64,000 nt of DNA from assembly GCF_034702125.1 (NCBI RefSeq), contig NC_085867.1:40544983-40608982 (forward strand), in the 5' to 3' direction. Every line of letters starts with the position of its first letter. The stretch's first letter is position 1. The DNA is from Engraulis encrasicolus. Taxonomy: Eukaryota > Chordata > Actinopteri > Clupeiformes > Engraulidae. The notes beneath the pieces are model-generated. The model had not been told where the DNA came from. It saw only the letters and a program-made list of their open reading frames with translations, and did no database searches. Shown here in pieces: positions 52,521-64,000 of the stretch. Made by a program: the position numbers and the translations under genes.

Positions 52521-53562
52521 TGTGTCTGCTCTATCTAGGGAAGAGGGGCTGAAGTGAGTGTCACTGATTAACTCACAAATAATTTATTCGTCCATTCAAA
52601 TCACTCCCCCTTTCCACCCATAAGGTGAGGCTCAACCTCAGACGTTAATTATGGACGAGGAGGGTTACTTTTTTTTCTCTCACAGATTTACATTGGCGCC
52701 AATGTCCCACCATGCATGACTGCTTCAATAAAATACGTAAATCAAGGGCCTTTAGCTATTATAGTACCATACTATACCATCCACCATAATTACTCCTAAA
52801 TGGCCAGTTGTTACAGATGGTGTGCCCTGAAACCTATGAGGTTGTGGGGGGGATTAGCTCTTCTCTGCATTGTGCTATTGTGAGACGCTGTGTGTTTTTT
52901 ATTCATTTATTTATTTATTTTTTTGCAAAAATTGTAGACTATCCAATTTGGCTAGCCTGTGCCAATAGTGACAGACGTTGTCAGCTTTATCGTCCCCCCA
53001 TAATGGCGCATGTGTGGCCTGCGGGCTGAATAAAACATGGCATTAAATGGCCGTTTGAGGACCAATGCCCTTGACATTTAGAGATCAAGTTCTGCTGTTC
53101 GGTGCGACTGCCAAGGACTGGCCGGCCCAACCCAGCCAGCCAGCCTGCCTGCCTGCCTAACTGCCTGCCTGCTTGCTTCTCTGCTTGTCTGAGTGCCGGA
53201 CGGCCAGAAAAGTTACACACTCCAGCTGGGTTTGTGAAAAAGGCAGCCGTGGTGGTTGTGAAAAGTGGACAAAAAAAAGAAAAGGGCATCTGTAAAATCT
53301 CTCCTGTCAAATACACTACAATACATGCACCTACAACACAGGTACACACATACTGTACATGTACGTCAAAAACACACACACATTCTCACAATATGGTGTG
53401 GTAAAATGTGTCCACGTGTGTATACTTGGGAAAACACAGCCGACTTCACTTCACCCTTAATAAATATTCAGTGTTGAAGCTTTGACAAGCTTGAAAACCA
53501 TACTGACCAACCCTGAGCATAACAGACAGATACACATGAATAGGCTGAAAAGAAAGGAAAAT

Positions 53563-53733
<171 letters not shown>

Positions 53734-54059
53734 AGAGAAGTGAAAAGTGCAAAAAGAGGGCAATCTGAACTCACAAAACAGCACAAGCATGACACTGCAT
53801 TGTCAGAATAATTGGTGCCAGCGTTGTACTGGGCAGACCCCTTGCCAGCCCAGAAGGGGGTTCAAGCATTGTGTGGGCAAATGCCAAAGCAGAGGCAGGC
53901 AGGGTAGAAGGTGTCTCTTCCACCCAGGCTACGGCTAAATGACTAAACAACATCATCAGGGAGACTTCTTTCCCTTCCCTCTGGGGACTATGCTAGACTA
54001 ACTGGACTGTTACCAGCACATCAGTTCATCTGAAGCTGGAGGGTGGATGTGCCGAGATG

Positions 54060-54710
54060 AAGAGAAGGGAGATGAGAAAGAGGAGGAGGAGGAGGAGCAG
54101 TAAAGGGGTAAGAAAGAGGAGGAGGATGAGCAGTAAAGGGGTGAGACAGAGGAGGAGGAGGAGGAGGAGGAGGTGGAGGGAGAGGTGAAGCAAGAGGAGG
54201 TAGGTAAGAGAAGGAGGAGGAGGAGGAGGAGGAGAAAGATGTGAAGCAAGAGGAGGTAGGTAAGAGAAGGAGGAGGAGAAGGAGGAGGAGAAGGAGGAGG
54301 AGGAGGAGGAGGAGGAGGAGAAAGACGTGAAGCAAGAGGAGGTAGGTAAGAGGCGGAGGAGGAGGGGGGGAGGAGGAGGAGGAGGAGGAGGAGGAGGAGA
54401 AGGTTGGGGTGGTTGTGTTGGAGTGTGGAACATGTGAGGATGAGCTTGACAAGTGGGGGGATAGAGCAGGAAGAGGTTGAGAAGTGGATGGATAGGGCAG
54501 GAGGAGGATGAGGAGGAGTGGGGGGGGGGGGTGAAGAGAAGGAGGTTGAGGAGTGGGGGGGGATGAAGAGAAGGAGGTTGAGGAGTGGGGGGGGAGAGAG
54601 AGAGATGAAGAGAAGGTTGAGGGGTGGGGGGGGGGAGAGAGAGATAAAGAGAAGGTTGAGGAGTGGGGGGGAGAGAGAGAGATGAAGAGGAGGGGGATGC
54701 AGGATAGGGA
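54060..54710 (+). repeat. polypurine minisatellite, ~650 bp
   Basis: Almost pure A/G on the plus strand. Higher-order units are visible: GTGAAGCAAGAGGAGGTAGG recurs at about 54186, 54241 and 54327, and AGAAGGTTGAGGAGTGGGGG-type units recur five times at 54478-54670. On the minus strand this gives long Ser/Pro/Leu frames that are compositional. Confidence 0.85.
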
Positions 54711-54898
54711 TGCAGGATGCAGCCAGCCAGGCGTGTTGCCATGATGAGTGGTGCTTTCACCCACGCTGTTCGGCAGGGGCTGTCCACCGTGGGGCATGCT
54801 GGGTAACCAGCCATGAGCACATGTGCTTGCCCTGTGGGCATCTCTGTCAAAACACGACCAGAGAATCGTATATGAGAGGGAGATAAAGCAGGCAGGTT

Positions 54899-55130
54899 CT
54901 TTTCTGGCATCCACTTTACGTCGGGTGAACGCCCCCTTTAGGAGACCTTCGATTAGGAGACCTTCGGAGTCTTGAGGTAGAAAATAAATGGAATCCCCTT
55001 AGTGCTGTAGATGGTGGTAGCGCACGTCTTGTGCAAACACCACGAAAAGAGAAGAAGAAGGAAGGACAACGCCCCCTTAGGAGACCAAATTTTGAGCACA
55101 CGCTTTTGCATTGAGTGGGCGTGTTTCGAT
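54899..55130 (+). repeat. dispersed repeat with AGGAGACCTTCG motifs, copy 2
   Basis: Second copy of the repeat at 13170, with a short insertion (AGAAAATAAATGGAATCCCC) in the middle. It lies in the hcn1 intron directly before an (AT)n tract at 55138-55158. Confidence 0.7.
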
Positions 55131-55339
55131 TCATCTTATATATATATATATATATATCCAACCTCTTTAACACGACCACGATTCACCTCCCCGCCGGCCC
55201 CACCTCTTTGGTTTGCTTTCAAACGAACCTCCTGGAGAACGAGAGGAACGAGCTGTGCTTTGCACCATAACAGGTGTCTCAAGCTCTACTCGGGCAAAAC
55301 CTTTCCTTTGAATCGCTTTGGGGGGAGTGGTCTGATTGG

Positions 55340-55369
55340 CTGTTGCTTGTGTGTGATTGTGTGTGTGTT

Positions 55370-55446
<77 letters not shown>

Positions 55447-55461
55447 GAGAGAGAGAGAGAG

Positions 55462-55541
<80 letters not shown>

Positions 55542-55590
55542 CATGCGTGCGTGTGCATGTGCATGTGCATGTGGGCTTGCTTGCATCTCT
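55340..55590. repeat. compound (GT)n(GA)n(GT)n
   Basis: GT 55340-55378, GA 55379-55465 with one GATGCA break, GT 55466-55538, then GCGT/GCAT variants. Confidence 0.96.
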
Positions 55591-56255
55591 GAGAGGCTTA
55601 ATAAATTAGAAATTCTATGTAGAGAATTCTGTCACAGTGTTTAAAAATGCAACTGAAACAAGGTGTGTGTGTGTGAAACGAGGTGTGCGTGTGTACGTGC
55701 GTATGTGTGCGCGCGTATGTGCGTACATACTGTATCTGTTTGCATATGTGTGTCTAAGAAGTCACAGTGTTTAATTATGCAACTGAAACGAGGTGTGCGT
55801 GTGTGCGCACGAACGTGTGCTCGCGTATGTGCATACATATGTGTTTGTGTGTGTGTGTGTCCCCTTGTGTGTATGTGTGCGTGGAAGCAACCAGAGTTTG
55901 TAGAGTTGCACGCACAGCAGCAGCAGCAGTAGCAGCAGCAGGAGCAGCAGCATTGCCTCTGGTGAGTCAGAGAGCAGAGATGTATATCCATGACATGACC
56001 AGATGCTGAGATGCCCAGTCAGCACTGATCTCCTAATGCCACGTTCATGCCATGCAGCGCTAATATCCCTACCCACCCCCCCACCCGGCAACCTCCCATT
56101 GCCCGCCAACCCTCGACCCTCCCCACACACCCCCCCTCTCCGGAAACAGATGGGCATCCCAGGAGCAGGTGGCTGGTATGGTGGTTGAACATTGTAGACG
56201 GGCCAGCAACATCCTCAGTGACACTGGATGGGAAAAGATTACCAGGGAGCAGAGG

Positions 56256-56322
56256 AGGAGGAGGTGGTGGATGGGGTGGTGGTGGTGGTGGTGGTGGTGG
56301 AGGAGGAGGAGGAGGAGAGGGA
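56256..56322. repeat. (GGA)n(GGT)n(GGA)n
   Basis: GGT-rich core flanked by GGA units; G-rich on the plus strand. Confidence 0.93.
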
Positions 56323-57131
56323 TTCCAATTTCCTTTTCCCATTATAGGCTTATGGGACCCCGGTGGAGCCTGCAAGATGGTGTGAAACTACAGAGCTACA
56401 AGACTTTTAAAGTTAAAGTTTCAACTGGGAATTAGGTGTAGGAGTTGAGTAAGGACACACAACCTTCACAAAAACATCACCACTGAATATAGGAGAATAT
56501 GATGGGTTATGATTAGGGGTTAAGGTGGGTCAAAATGTTAAGCTAACCTGTTAACTTTGTCTTCCTTTAAAGGAGGAAGAGGCTGATTCCTCACCTTTTT
56601 TGTTTATTTAGTATATTATGTTTGACTTGCTTGTAAGTCACTAATATCACCCATTTCATCAGGCAAGTCTTTTTCTGGAGCAAGCTATAGCTACGTAGTT
56701 CTACCACTGAGAGAGAGAGAGGCATCTTTAAATGTCTGAGCCTTATTTAAAGCATCAGAAATGGGACTCAGAAATCTCACACAATCTGTGCCTATTCTTA
56801 GAGCTCTTTTCATGGAGAATGATCTCATTTGAAATAAAAAATTCACGACAAAGACAATATAAAGCATTACGGCACGGCAGGCAGTCCCGTCGCACGGAAA
56901 AGGGGGAAGCAAAAGGCCAAATAAGTAAAAAAATAAAATAAATAAGCAAACGAATAAGGTAGGGTAAACAGCTTCGTTTTAAACGAATTGATGGATTAAT
57001 ATTTTATGTCAGGCCATGTTTGCTAGAGAGGGAGAATTACGCCCTCAATTACGCAAAGGGAACATTTATTCAACATTCAGTGGCATGGCAACCTCTGTCC
57101 GTCCGCTGGGACAGTTGATCTTCAGCTTCTG

Positions 57132-57177
<46 letters not shown>

Positions 57178-58269
57178 TGAACAGATGAATGTTACGTAAC
57201 CGCTCTGCAAACGCACACCCATTTCCAGGACAGGAAAGTAAAGTGCCTGATGAGAGTCTGTCACCACGGCGCTGACAGAAGTTCTAGAATGTCATGGAAC
57301 ACGACTAGACGACTGTCAAGCTTAGCATAGTCGGCCCAGCCGGGCTGGAGTCTGTTTACTGCACCTTTCTCATTTGACCACCCCACACGACTCACGTGAC
57401 TGGTCGAGGGGGGAAACAATGGACCATCTAAAGTTTGTTTACAGTAAGGATGGATACCCTGAGGGCTAAGTATGTCCGGGTCTAGATACCTATAGATAGC
57501 CTTTCAACCTTAGTGAAAAAAGACCCCCAGAAACCCTGGTCTGCCACAGGACACTAGATGTAGCGAAAGGCGAGAGGGAAGCTATGTCAGACGTGGACGA
57601 AATGAACCTTCTAAGCATGTATATGTCATTATCAAAGATTCTACGCATGCTGGAACTGAATTAAGGAGTGTTAAGCCTTTGAGATAATCTTGTTTTGAAG
57701 TCAGCTTATTTGTTGCACTTGTGTTTCTCTTCACGCAGAATACTGAATCCAATTATCAATTCAGATAGCAAAAACAAAGACTTTTTCGTATTAATGCCTT
57801 GATGCCTGCTACAACAAGCAACAGGGCAGCAAATTGCCATCTTTTAAACCTACTGAGACATTAAGAGATCCTAATTCTATTAAAAAAGAATGGACTTTGC
57901 ACTTTCATGTGCTCAAAAGGCATAATGTATACTGCTTAGTGAATATTGTTCTGCGATTGGCAAATGTTGACAACGATACAGAGCTTGCATTATTACTCCT
58001 TAAAGTTCATGTATCCATTCTGATCTGTAAGCTGTACAATGAGCTCACACTTAGCTATGCCAGTCATGTCCACAACGGGCCTTTTTCTTATGATGTAAGA
58101 CACATTTGATTCAATGCATTCAAAACAGGTATGAGTTGCATTCGCTGGTATAGACATGAGCATACATGCCACTATATTCAATGTTTTTTCTGCTTGCAAC
58201 TCATAGTCGTCTATATCTAATTCACATCAAAGTGAGACTTGTTTGATGTCATTGTAAAACACTTGAATT

Positions 58270-58337
58270 CACAATACACTACACAACACTGACCTCCAAA
58301 GTAGGAGCTGACAGTGAGCCATTTTGACGTGTTAACC
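58270..58337 (-). pseudogene. decayed copy of the hcn1 241-bp exon 3' end and donor site
   Basis: On the minus strand, 58336-58294 reads codons for VNTSKWLTVSSYFG followed by GTCAGT. It lines up without gaps with the real exon end [14 protein letters not shown] and its GTTAGT donor. By my count 30 of 44 bases agree across the exon end including the donor GG, the last 14 being identical. About 15 of the next 24 intronic bases also agree. The reading frame has no stop over this stretch. Upstream in gene direction the similarity stops where a MITE pair begins (58361). It sits 1,043 bp from the real exon end. I read it as a remnant of a tandem exon duplication; a coincidental match is less likely but not excluded. 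Confidence 0.5.
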
Positions 58338-58360
58338 ATACACACCATCTCACACTAACG

Positions 58361-58877
58361 CTAGGGACACATACACGCGAATTTGCGAACTTTGCCATTC
58401 ATTCCTATGAGAGAGGCGAAGGCAAGCGATGGCAAGCGAAAGCAAGCGAACAGGAGCGAAGCGAAGTTATTAAAGAAAGTTTAATGTTATGCAAATGAGG
58501 AGCGGGACAATCAAATCAACAACATAACTGTTCCATTCGATTTGATTCGCCGCAACGACCAGATGACGGTTGGATTTCGCCTCTCTTCGCTTCGCTTGCT
58601 TCGCCTCCTATGTGTCCCTACCGTAATGCTAGGGACACACAGCAGGCGAAATGAGCGAGGCGAAGAGAGGCAAAATTCCATTCTAACAGCTCAACCATCA
58701 TCATGTTCTTGATTTGATTGGCCGTCTGAGGCAAAATTTGCTCCTCATTTGCATGATATTGAACTTGGTTGAATAATTTCGCTTCGCTTTGCTCCACTTC
58801 GCTTGCCTTCGATTCCCTCATAGGGATGAATGGCGAAGTTTGCTTCGCTTAGCCAAATTTGCGTCTATGTGTCCCTA
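58361..58877. mobile_element. inverted pair of GGGACACA MITEs
   Basis: Copy 1 (58361-58621) and copy 2 (58629-58877) each begin CTAGGGACACA and end TGTGTCCCTAC. Copy 2 is the reverse of copy 1: the left end of copy 1 and the inverted right end of copy 2 share CGCCATTCAT-like and CGAAGGCAAGCG blocks. Many GCGAAGCGAA motifs. TA at the ends suggests a TA target. Confidence 0.75.
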
Positions 58878-59008
58878 CCATAACTTGTGACATACAGTAG
58901 ACTGAGCCTATTATGTCATGTCAATAATGACTAACCCAGGAAAGCATAGGGAATTCCCATGCTGACTTGTACGGTCATTCATATCTGCTGGACAACCTGG
59001 AAACCAGT

Positions 59009-59166
59009 CAGGGGCGGAGCTATGGGGGGGGGCAAGCGGGGCATTTGCCCTCCTGCAGGGCCCTCCTGTATGGGTGCTGGGGGCCCTATTGCGAACATAG
59101 CAGGCCGTATGGAGGGCCCTATCAGTGTTTTGCCCTTGGGCCCTGTGTGCAATTGTTCCGCCACTG
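59009..59166 (+). mobile_element. hAT-like MITE, copy B, in hcn1 intron
   Basis: A 158-bp element from CAGGGGCGGAGC to TTGTTCCGCCACTG, flanked by a perfect 8-bp duplication AAACCAGT (59001-59008 and 59167-59174). The 8-bp duplication and CAG termini are typical of hAT transposons. It lies only about 170 bp from the hcn1 241-bp exon. Confidence 0.85.
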
Positions 59167-59334
59167 AAACCAGTTAATGGAGTTGTACAATAAACACTCA
59201 TAACCACACCTCCCAGATCAAAACTTACTTGTAATGTATGCTGGTTATAGCCAGCCTGTGGAAAACTCAGTGTTGGTTTCCAAAACAAAACCAAAGTTCG
59301 CCACACATTGTCCACAACATGCAGTACCACACTA

Positions 59335-59607
<273 letters not shown>

Positions 59608-59764
59608 TTAGTTTCTCGATGTGATGGAGGGGGTGCTACGATGCACCATGCCATATACATGGAGTCTGGCTAACTTTGGCCATTTGCCACAGAGCCGTAG
59701 ATATGCTAGCCTTGAAGGTAAACCTATTTCTGCCATGCGTTTGTGTTAGCATGGCTAGGTTACA

Positions 59765-59986
59765 TGTAATAATTCTAACTTAAGGTGTGATAGGCCACCG
59801 CTCATCTGTTTAGAAGGTGCAGGATTCAGTAAAAAATTCTGTATAAAAAGAAGACAATCTGCACACTTCAGGTCTATTTTTGTGCAAACAAGCTTTACTT
59901 GACTTGCAAGTTTTCGGTCCGAAAGCTTGCAAGTCAAGTAAAGCTTCTTTGCACAAAAATAGACCTGAAGTGTGTAATAATTCTAA
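59765..59986. mobile_element. hairpin element B with 14-bp target duplication
   Basis: Insert 59779-59972 lies between direct repeats TGTAATAATTCTAA (59765-59778; 59973-59986). Its left 80 bp is unpaired, with GGTGCAGG and AATTCTGTATAAAAAGAAGA, similar to GGTGCAGG and AATTTTGTAGAAGAAGA in element A. Its right part is a nearly perfect hairpin: 59862-59917 pairs with 59919-59974 (for example CACTTCAGGTCTATTTTTGT). Located about 190 bp upstream of the hcn1 241-bp exon in gene direction. Confidence 0.75.
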
Positions 59987-60021
59987 GAAGCGCTGCTATT
60001 GTCCTGACTGACACCATTTAA

Positions 60022-60291
60022 AGGTACACTGTGCAGGAAATGGTCAAAAAAGGTACTGCAACTATGCTGCTCATTGAAACTGGGCTGCCTATTGCCAAAT
60101 GTGATGGAAATTCAGAATGGCAGACCATGGAGAAGATCCCCCTTTCTTTGTATGAAAAGTGCATTTTTTCCAGTCATAATGAATACTTAGAATTTGATGG
60201 TAGTGGTAAGTATTCATGAAAAAGGTAACATTAGTGAATGAGTAGCAGGAATTCTGGAAATAAACAACTTAAAATCTTACACAGTGTACCT
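60022..60291 (+). mobile_element. TTAA-target MITE, copy 4, in hcn1 intron
   Basis: A 270-bp copy with TTAA at 60018-60021 and 60292-60295 and ends AGGTACACTGTGCAGG and ACACAGTGTACCT. It lacks an internal segment present in copy 1, since the sequence jumps from the GCCAAATGTGA block to GGAAATTCAGAATGG. Confidence 0.8.
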
Positions 60292-61080
60292 TTAAGGTCA
60301 AGTAATTACAATCCCTTGAAATTGAATGCTTCAAAATGTGCAAAACCGTCTGTTTTATCAATTCTTCTCAGAGTCCCTGATGATACTTTATGGAAACAAA
60401 CGCTACATCCGGAACCACTATCCTATCATAAAATAGTTGCAAAGCCCCACAAACATTGATGTGAGAATGTCACTATTTATTATAGAGCTTGTGAAGACAA
60501 TATTCCATGTAAATATCTACCGGTACTGTAAATGTGTTTTCTCTCCTAAAAGGTGACTGTGGAAGTTCAAATTTACAATTTCACGAAGGAAGAAACCACA
60601 AGATGACATCACAAGATGGATGTTACTTTCCTTAGTCAAGCATGGCACCTTTGCGCTTCTCTTCCCCTATTCAATATTGATCTGTTAACTAACTAGGTCA
60701 ACAGCAAGCCAACATTTTTTCCCTAACACTATGAGGCCTACTACAACTTGATAAACAAAAAAGCAAAGTAGAAAAAATAGCCCATCATTATTTAACTTGC
60801 GAATTCAACGACAGTATCAAAACTCCTCTGTAGCAAAAATGTTGATTTTGGGGGGGAAAAAACCCATCGCCAATGACCCCATTTCCAAACAGACAACCAA
60901 GCAAGCCATGCGAACTACACTACACAGCCACCCAGCCATAGGCAGGCCTTTATCGGCACGAGTGCCATGTGTCGATACACCTGATACCTGACTTGGCAGC
61001 CGCCGGCCTGTTGTTGTGAATAATGAAGATGTCTCGCTGAGTCTAGCGTTAAGATGACATGGGAGCACACACACACACAG

Positions 61081-61132
61081 GCAGCGCAGCGCAGCACAGC
61101 GCAGCGCAGCGCAGCGCAGCACAGCGCAGCGC
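61081..61132. repeat. (GCAGC)n
   Basis: Ten GCAGC/ACAGC pentamers. Confidence 0.93.
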
Positions 61133-61224
61133 GGGCTTGTTTACTAAGCAGTCTCTAATTTCCTGGTGCGCACGAAGAGGAGGAAGTGTCTCTCGGCTTG
61201 GCTGCCAGGAGGGCACTCGTGCTC

Positions 61225-62265
<1,041 letters not shown>

Positions 62266-62691
62266 GCACCCGTATCTCCGCCTGTGGGGAAGCGAGACTC
62301 CTGCCTCATCTATTTGTCACCGCGCGACATTCATAAAAATAGCAGCAGTGACCAGCTGCAAAAAAAGAAAAAAAATGAAAAAAAAAATGCAAAAAGCATA
62401 GAAAAAGAAGAGGAGAGATAAAAAGCAAAAAGAGGAGGAATTTCAGCGATGAAGCATGAGGTGTTCTCTCACCTTGCAGCATCATCACCTGGGCCCATTC
62501 TGTCCTGCTTTAGCTTCCGCACAGGCTGGCGGGCTGGCTGGCGGGCTGCACTAACTTATGTGGTGCCATGTTGCTTTCTCAAGCACCACATGGGCAGGCA
62601 CACACACACGTGTTCACACACACGCACGCACGCACAGACACACACATGTGCATGCACACACGCACACACAGACACACACACACACACAAAG

Positions 62692-63056
62692 GGCCAAAAC
62701 ATACCAAGGCGGAACGGAACGGTCGCAGGACGGACGCGGTCTTTCTGCTTAGTTTTGGCCGGCGTGCTTTTCTCTGCCTTGCACACTGACAGCGTCGGCG
62801 TGCGCGGCCAGTCCTGTTCAAAACCCTCCCCACAGCTAAAGCTAGCATGCTACTTTGCCATTCATTTGAATGAGACACCGCCGGTCGCCGGTCTATTTTC
62901 CAAATGCAGCGCGGCGCGGAGCCGGCTCCCGCGCCGCTGACGCCCGACTACCGCCGGTTGGTGTGTAAGGACAGATAGGTTTCAATGTATTTTCACCGAC
63001 GCCGGTAAAAAACGCGGCCGTTCCGCGACGCTTTACCGCCTTGGTGTGTCAGACCC
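62692..63056. mobile_element. GC-rich inverted-repeat element
   Basis: Left end ACCAAGGCGGAACGGAACGG and right end CCGTTCCGCGACG...CCGCCTTGGT are inverted and imperfect. The inside is rich in CG (CCGCCGGTCGCCGG). Non-coding, no clear target duplication. Confidence 0.6.
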
Positions 63057-63101
63057 CAAACGCACCACATGGGCGGGCACACATGCATGCATGCCCGCCG
63101 A

Positions 63102-63259
63102 CAGGGGGGGAAGGGGGGGGAGGACAAAGGGATCAGTTGTCCCGGGCCCAGAGAAAGTAGGCGGCCAGAATTGGGAACCCTTTACAATGTATGAATTGGG
63201 GAAGGGGCCTTTTTGAGATGGCTTTGTCCCGGGCCCAGCAAAAGCTGTCAGCGGCCCTG
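63102..63259 (-). repeat. GC-rich dispersed repeat, CAGGGCCGCTG family, copy 2
   Basis: On the minus strand it begins CAGGGCCGCTGACAGC at 63259 and contains two GGGCCCGGGACAA blocks. Related to 29212-29460. Confidence 0.5.
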
Positions 63260-63264
63260 TACAC

Positions 63265-63317
63265 ATGCACGCACTAACACACGCACACGCACACGCACAC
63301 GCACACGCACACACGCT

Positions 63318-63368
<51 letters not shown>

Positions 63369-63379
63369 TCTTTCAGGCA

Positions 63380-63455
<76 letters not shown>
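63265..63455. repeat. (CACACG)n then (CT)n
   Basis: CACACG units to about 63316, CT runs 63318-63374 and 63383-63454, separated by TTTCAGGCACTCC. Confidence 0.95.
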
Positions 63456-63456
<1 letters not shown>

Positions 63457-64000
63457 GCACATAAGCACACACACACAAGCACACACACCCTATTACCATT
63501 GCATGCCAAAAGCTCGTCTTTTTCACTGGCGGTCTTCATGGTCCTGTTGTATGGCATGATTTGACACACAGCCTTCTCTTTTTTTCATTCTTGCTTCTCC
63601 CCCACCCCCCCCCCCCCCCCAACCTCTTTCTCTACCCAGGACCCAATTACCAACAGGATTTATAGTCTGCATCATTACAAAGAGGACAAGCCATCCATCA
63701 TCAGTGCAGCGACTTAGTGCTCTGCCTGCCTTTAAAGCTATCCAAATTGTACCCAACTGCGAGTCCTTGATGTGTGTGTGTGTGTGTTTTTTTTTGCTGC
63801 ATTACAAATCCCTCCTGCATGGTAATGAACACTTTTCTCTCTGAATGACGCAGCTCTGTTTGACCAAAGAGGTTTTAAACTGCCTTTTTAGCATTCAGCG
63901 TGCAATTTTGTTGCTTTTTAATCACAGCGCGCCAGCATGACAGGCTAACTCAACCCATCGCCCCCTCACCACCTCCCTCTCCAACCCCCGCCTCAACCCC

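Noticed and set aside
54021..54914. Long minus-strand open frames of nearly 300 codons rich in Ser, Pro and Leu
   Set aside because: They are translations of the polypurine/polypyrimidine minisatellite in several frames at once; no domain and no splice context.

Overview
This is a vertebrate, almost certainly teleost fish, nuclear genome window. The evidence is one multi-exon ion-channel gene with vertebrate-type introns, tRNA-derived SINEs, an L2/CR1-type LINE, many short inverted-repeat DNA transposons of hAT and TTAA-target type, and about 4 kb (my count) of very long GA, GT and other simple repeats. I cannot name the species.

The only protein-coding gene I can support is on the minus strand: the 3' half of hcn1, the hyperpolarization-activated cyclic-nucleotide-gated channel 1. 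Three coding exons are present. In transcript order they are 59577-59337 (241 bp), 49679-49515 (165 bp) and 40495-39273 (1,223 bp including the stop). They join in frame to 542 codons. These cover the end of the C-linker, the whole cyclic-nucleotide-binding domain and the long low-complexity C-terminal tail ending in Ser-Asn-Leu. The exons for the N-terminus, S1-S6, pore and most of the C-linker lie beyond the right edge. Introns of about 9.7 and 9.0 kb separate the exons. A repeat-poor AT-rich block from 39,272 down to about 33,655 looks like a long 3' UTR ending at two AATAAA signals followed by a GT-rich stretch.

From 1 to about 33.6 kb is the intergenic flank downstream of hcn1, packed with repeats: MITEs at 751, 1705, 3245, 7486, 7990, 22341, 24693, 26502, 30331 and 32952; a 3.3-kb tandemly duplicated composite repeat at 14531-17793; a 5'-truncated frameshifted LINE at about 19891-21490; SINEs at 10275, 10657, 21703 and 27858; and a hairpin element with 20-bp target duplications at 19578. 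Within the hcn1 introns lie further MITEs (50056, 51402, 58361, 59009, 60022, 62692), a decayed 71-bp satellite (51080-52520), a 640-bp polypurine block (54060-54710) and a cluster of GT arrays (61.2-62.3 kb).

The most interesting observation is a 68-bp stretch at 58270-58337, about 1 kb downstream of exon 6 in the gene's direction. It resembles, without gaps, the last codons of exon 6 plus its splice donor and early intron. It looks like the remnant of an exon duplication cut by a MITE pair. I found no prokaryote-like system, no CRISPR array, and no second gene.
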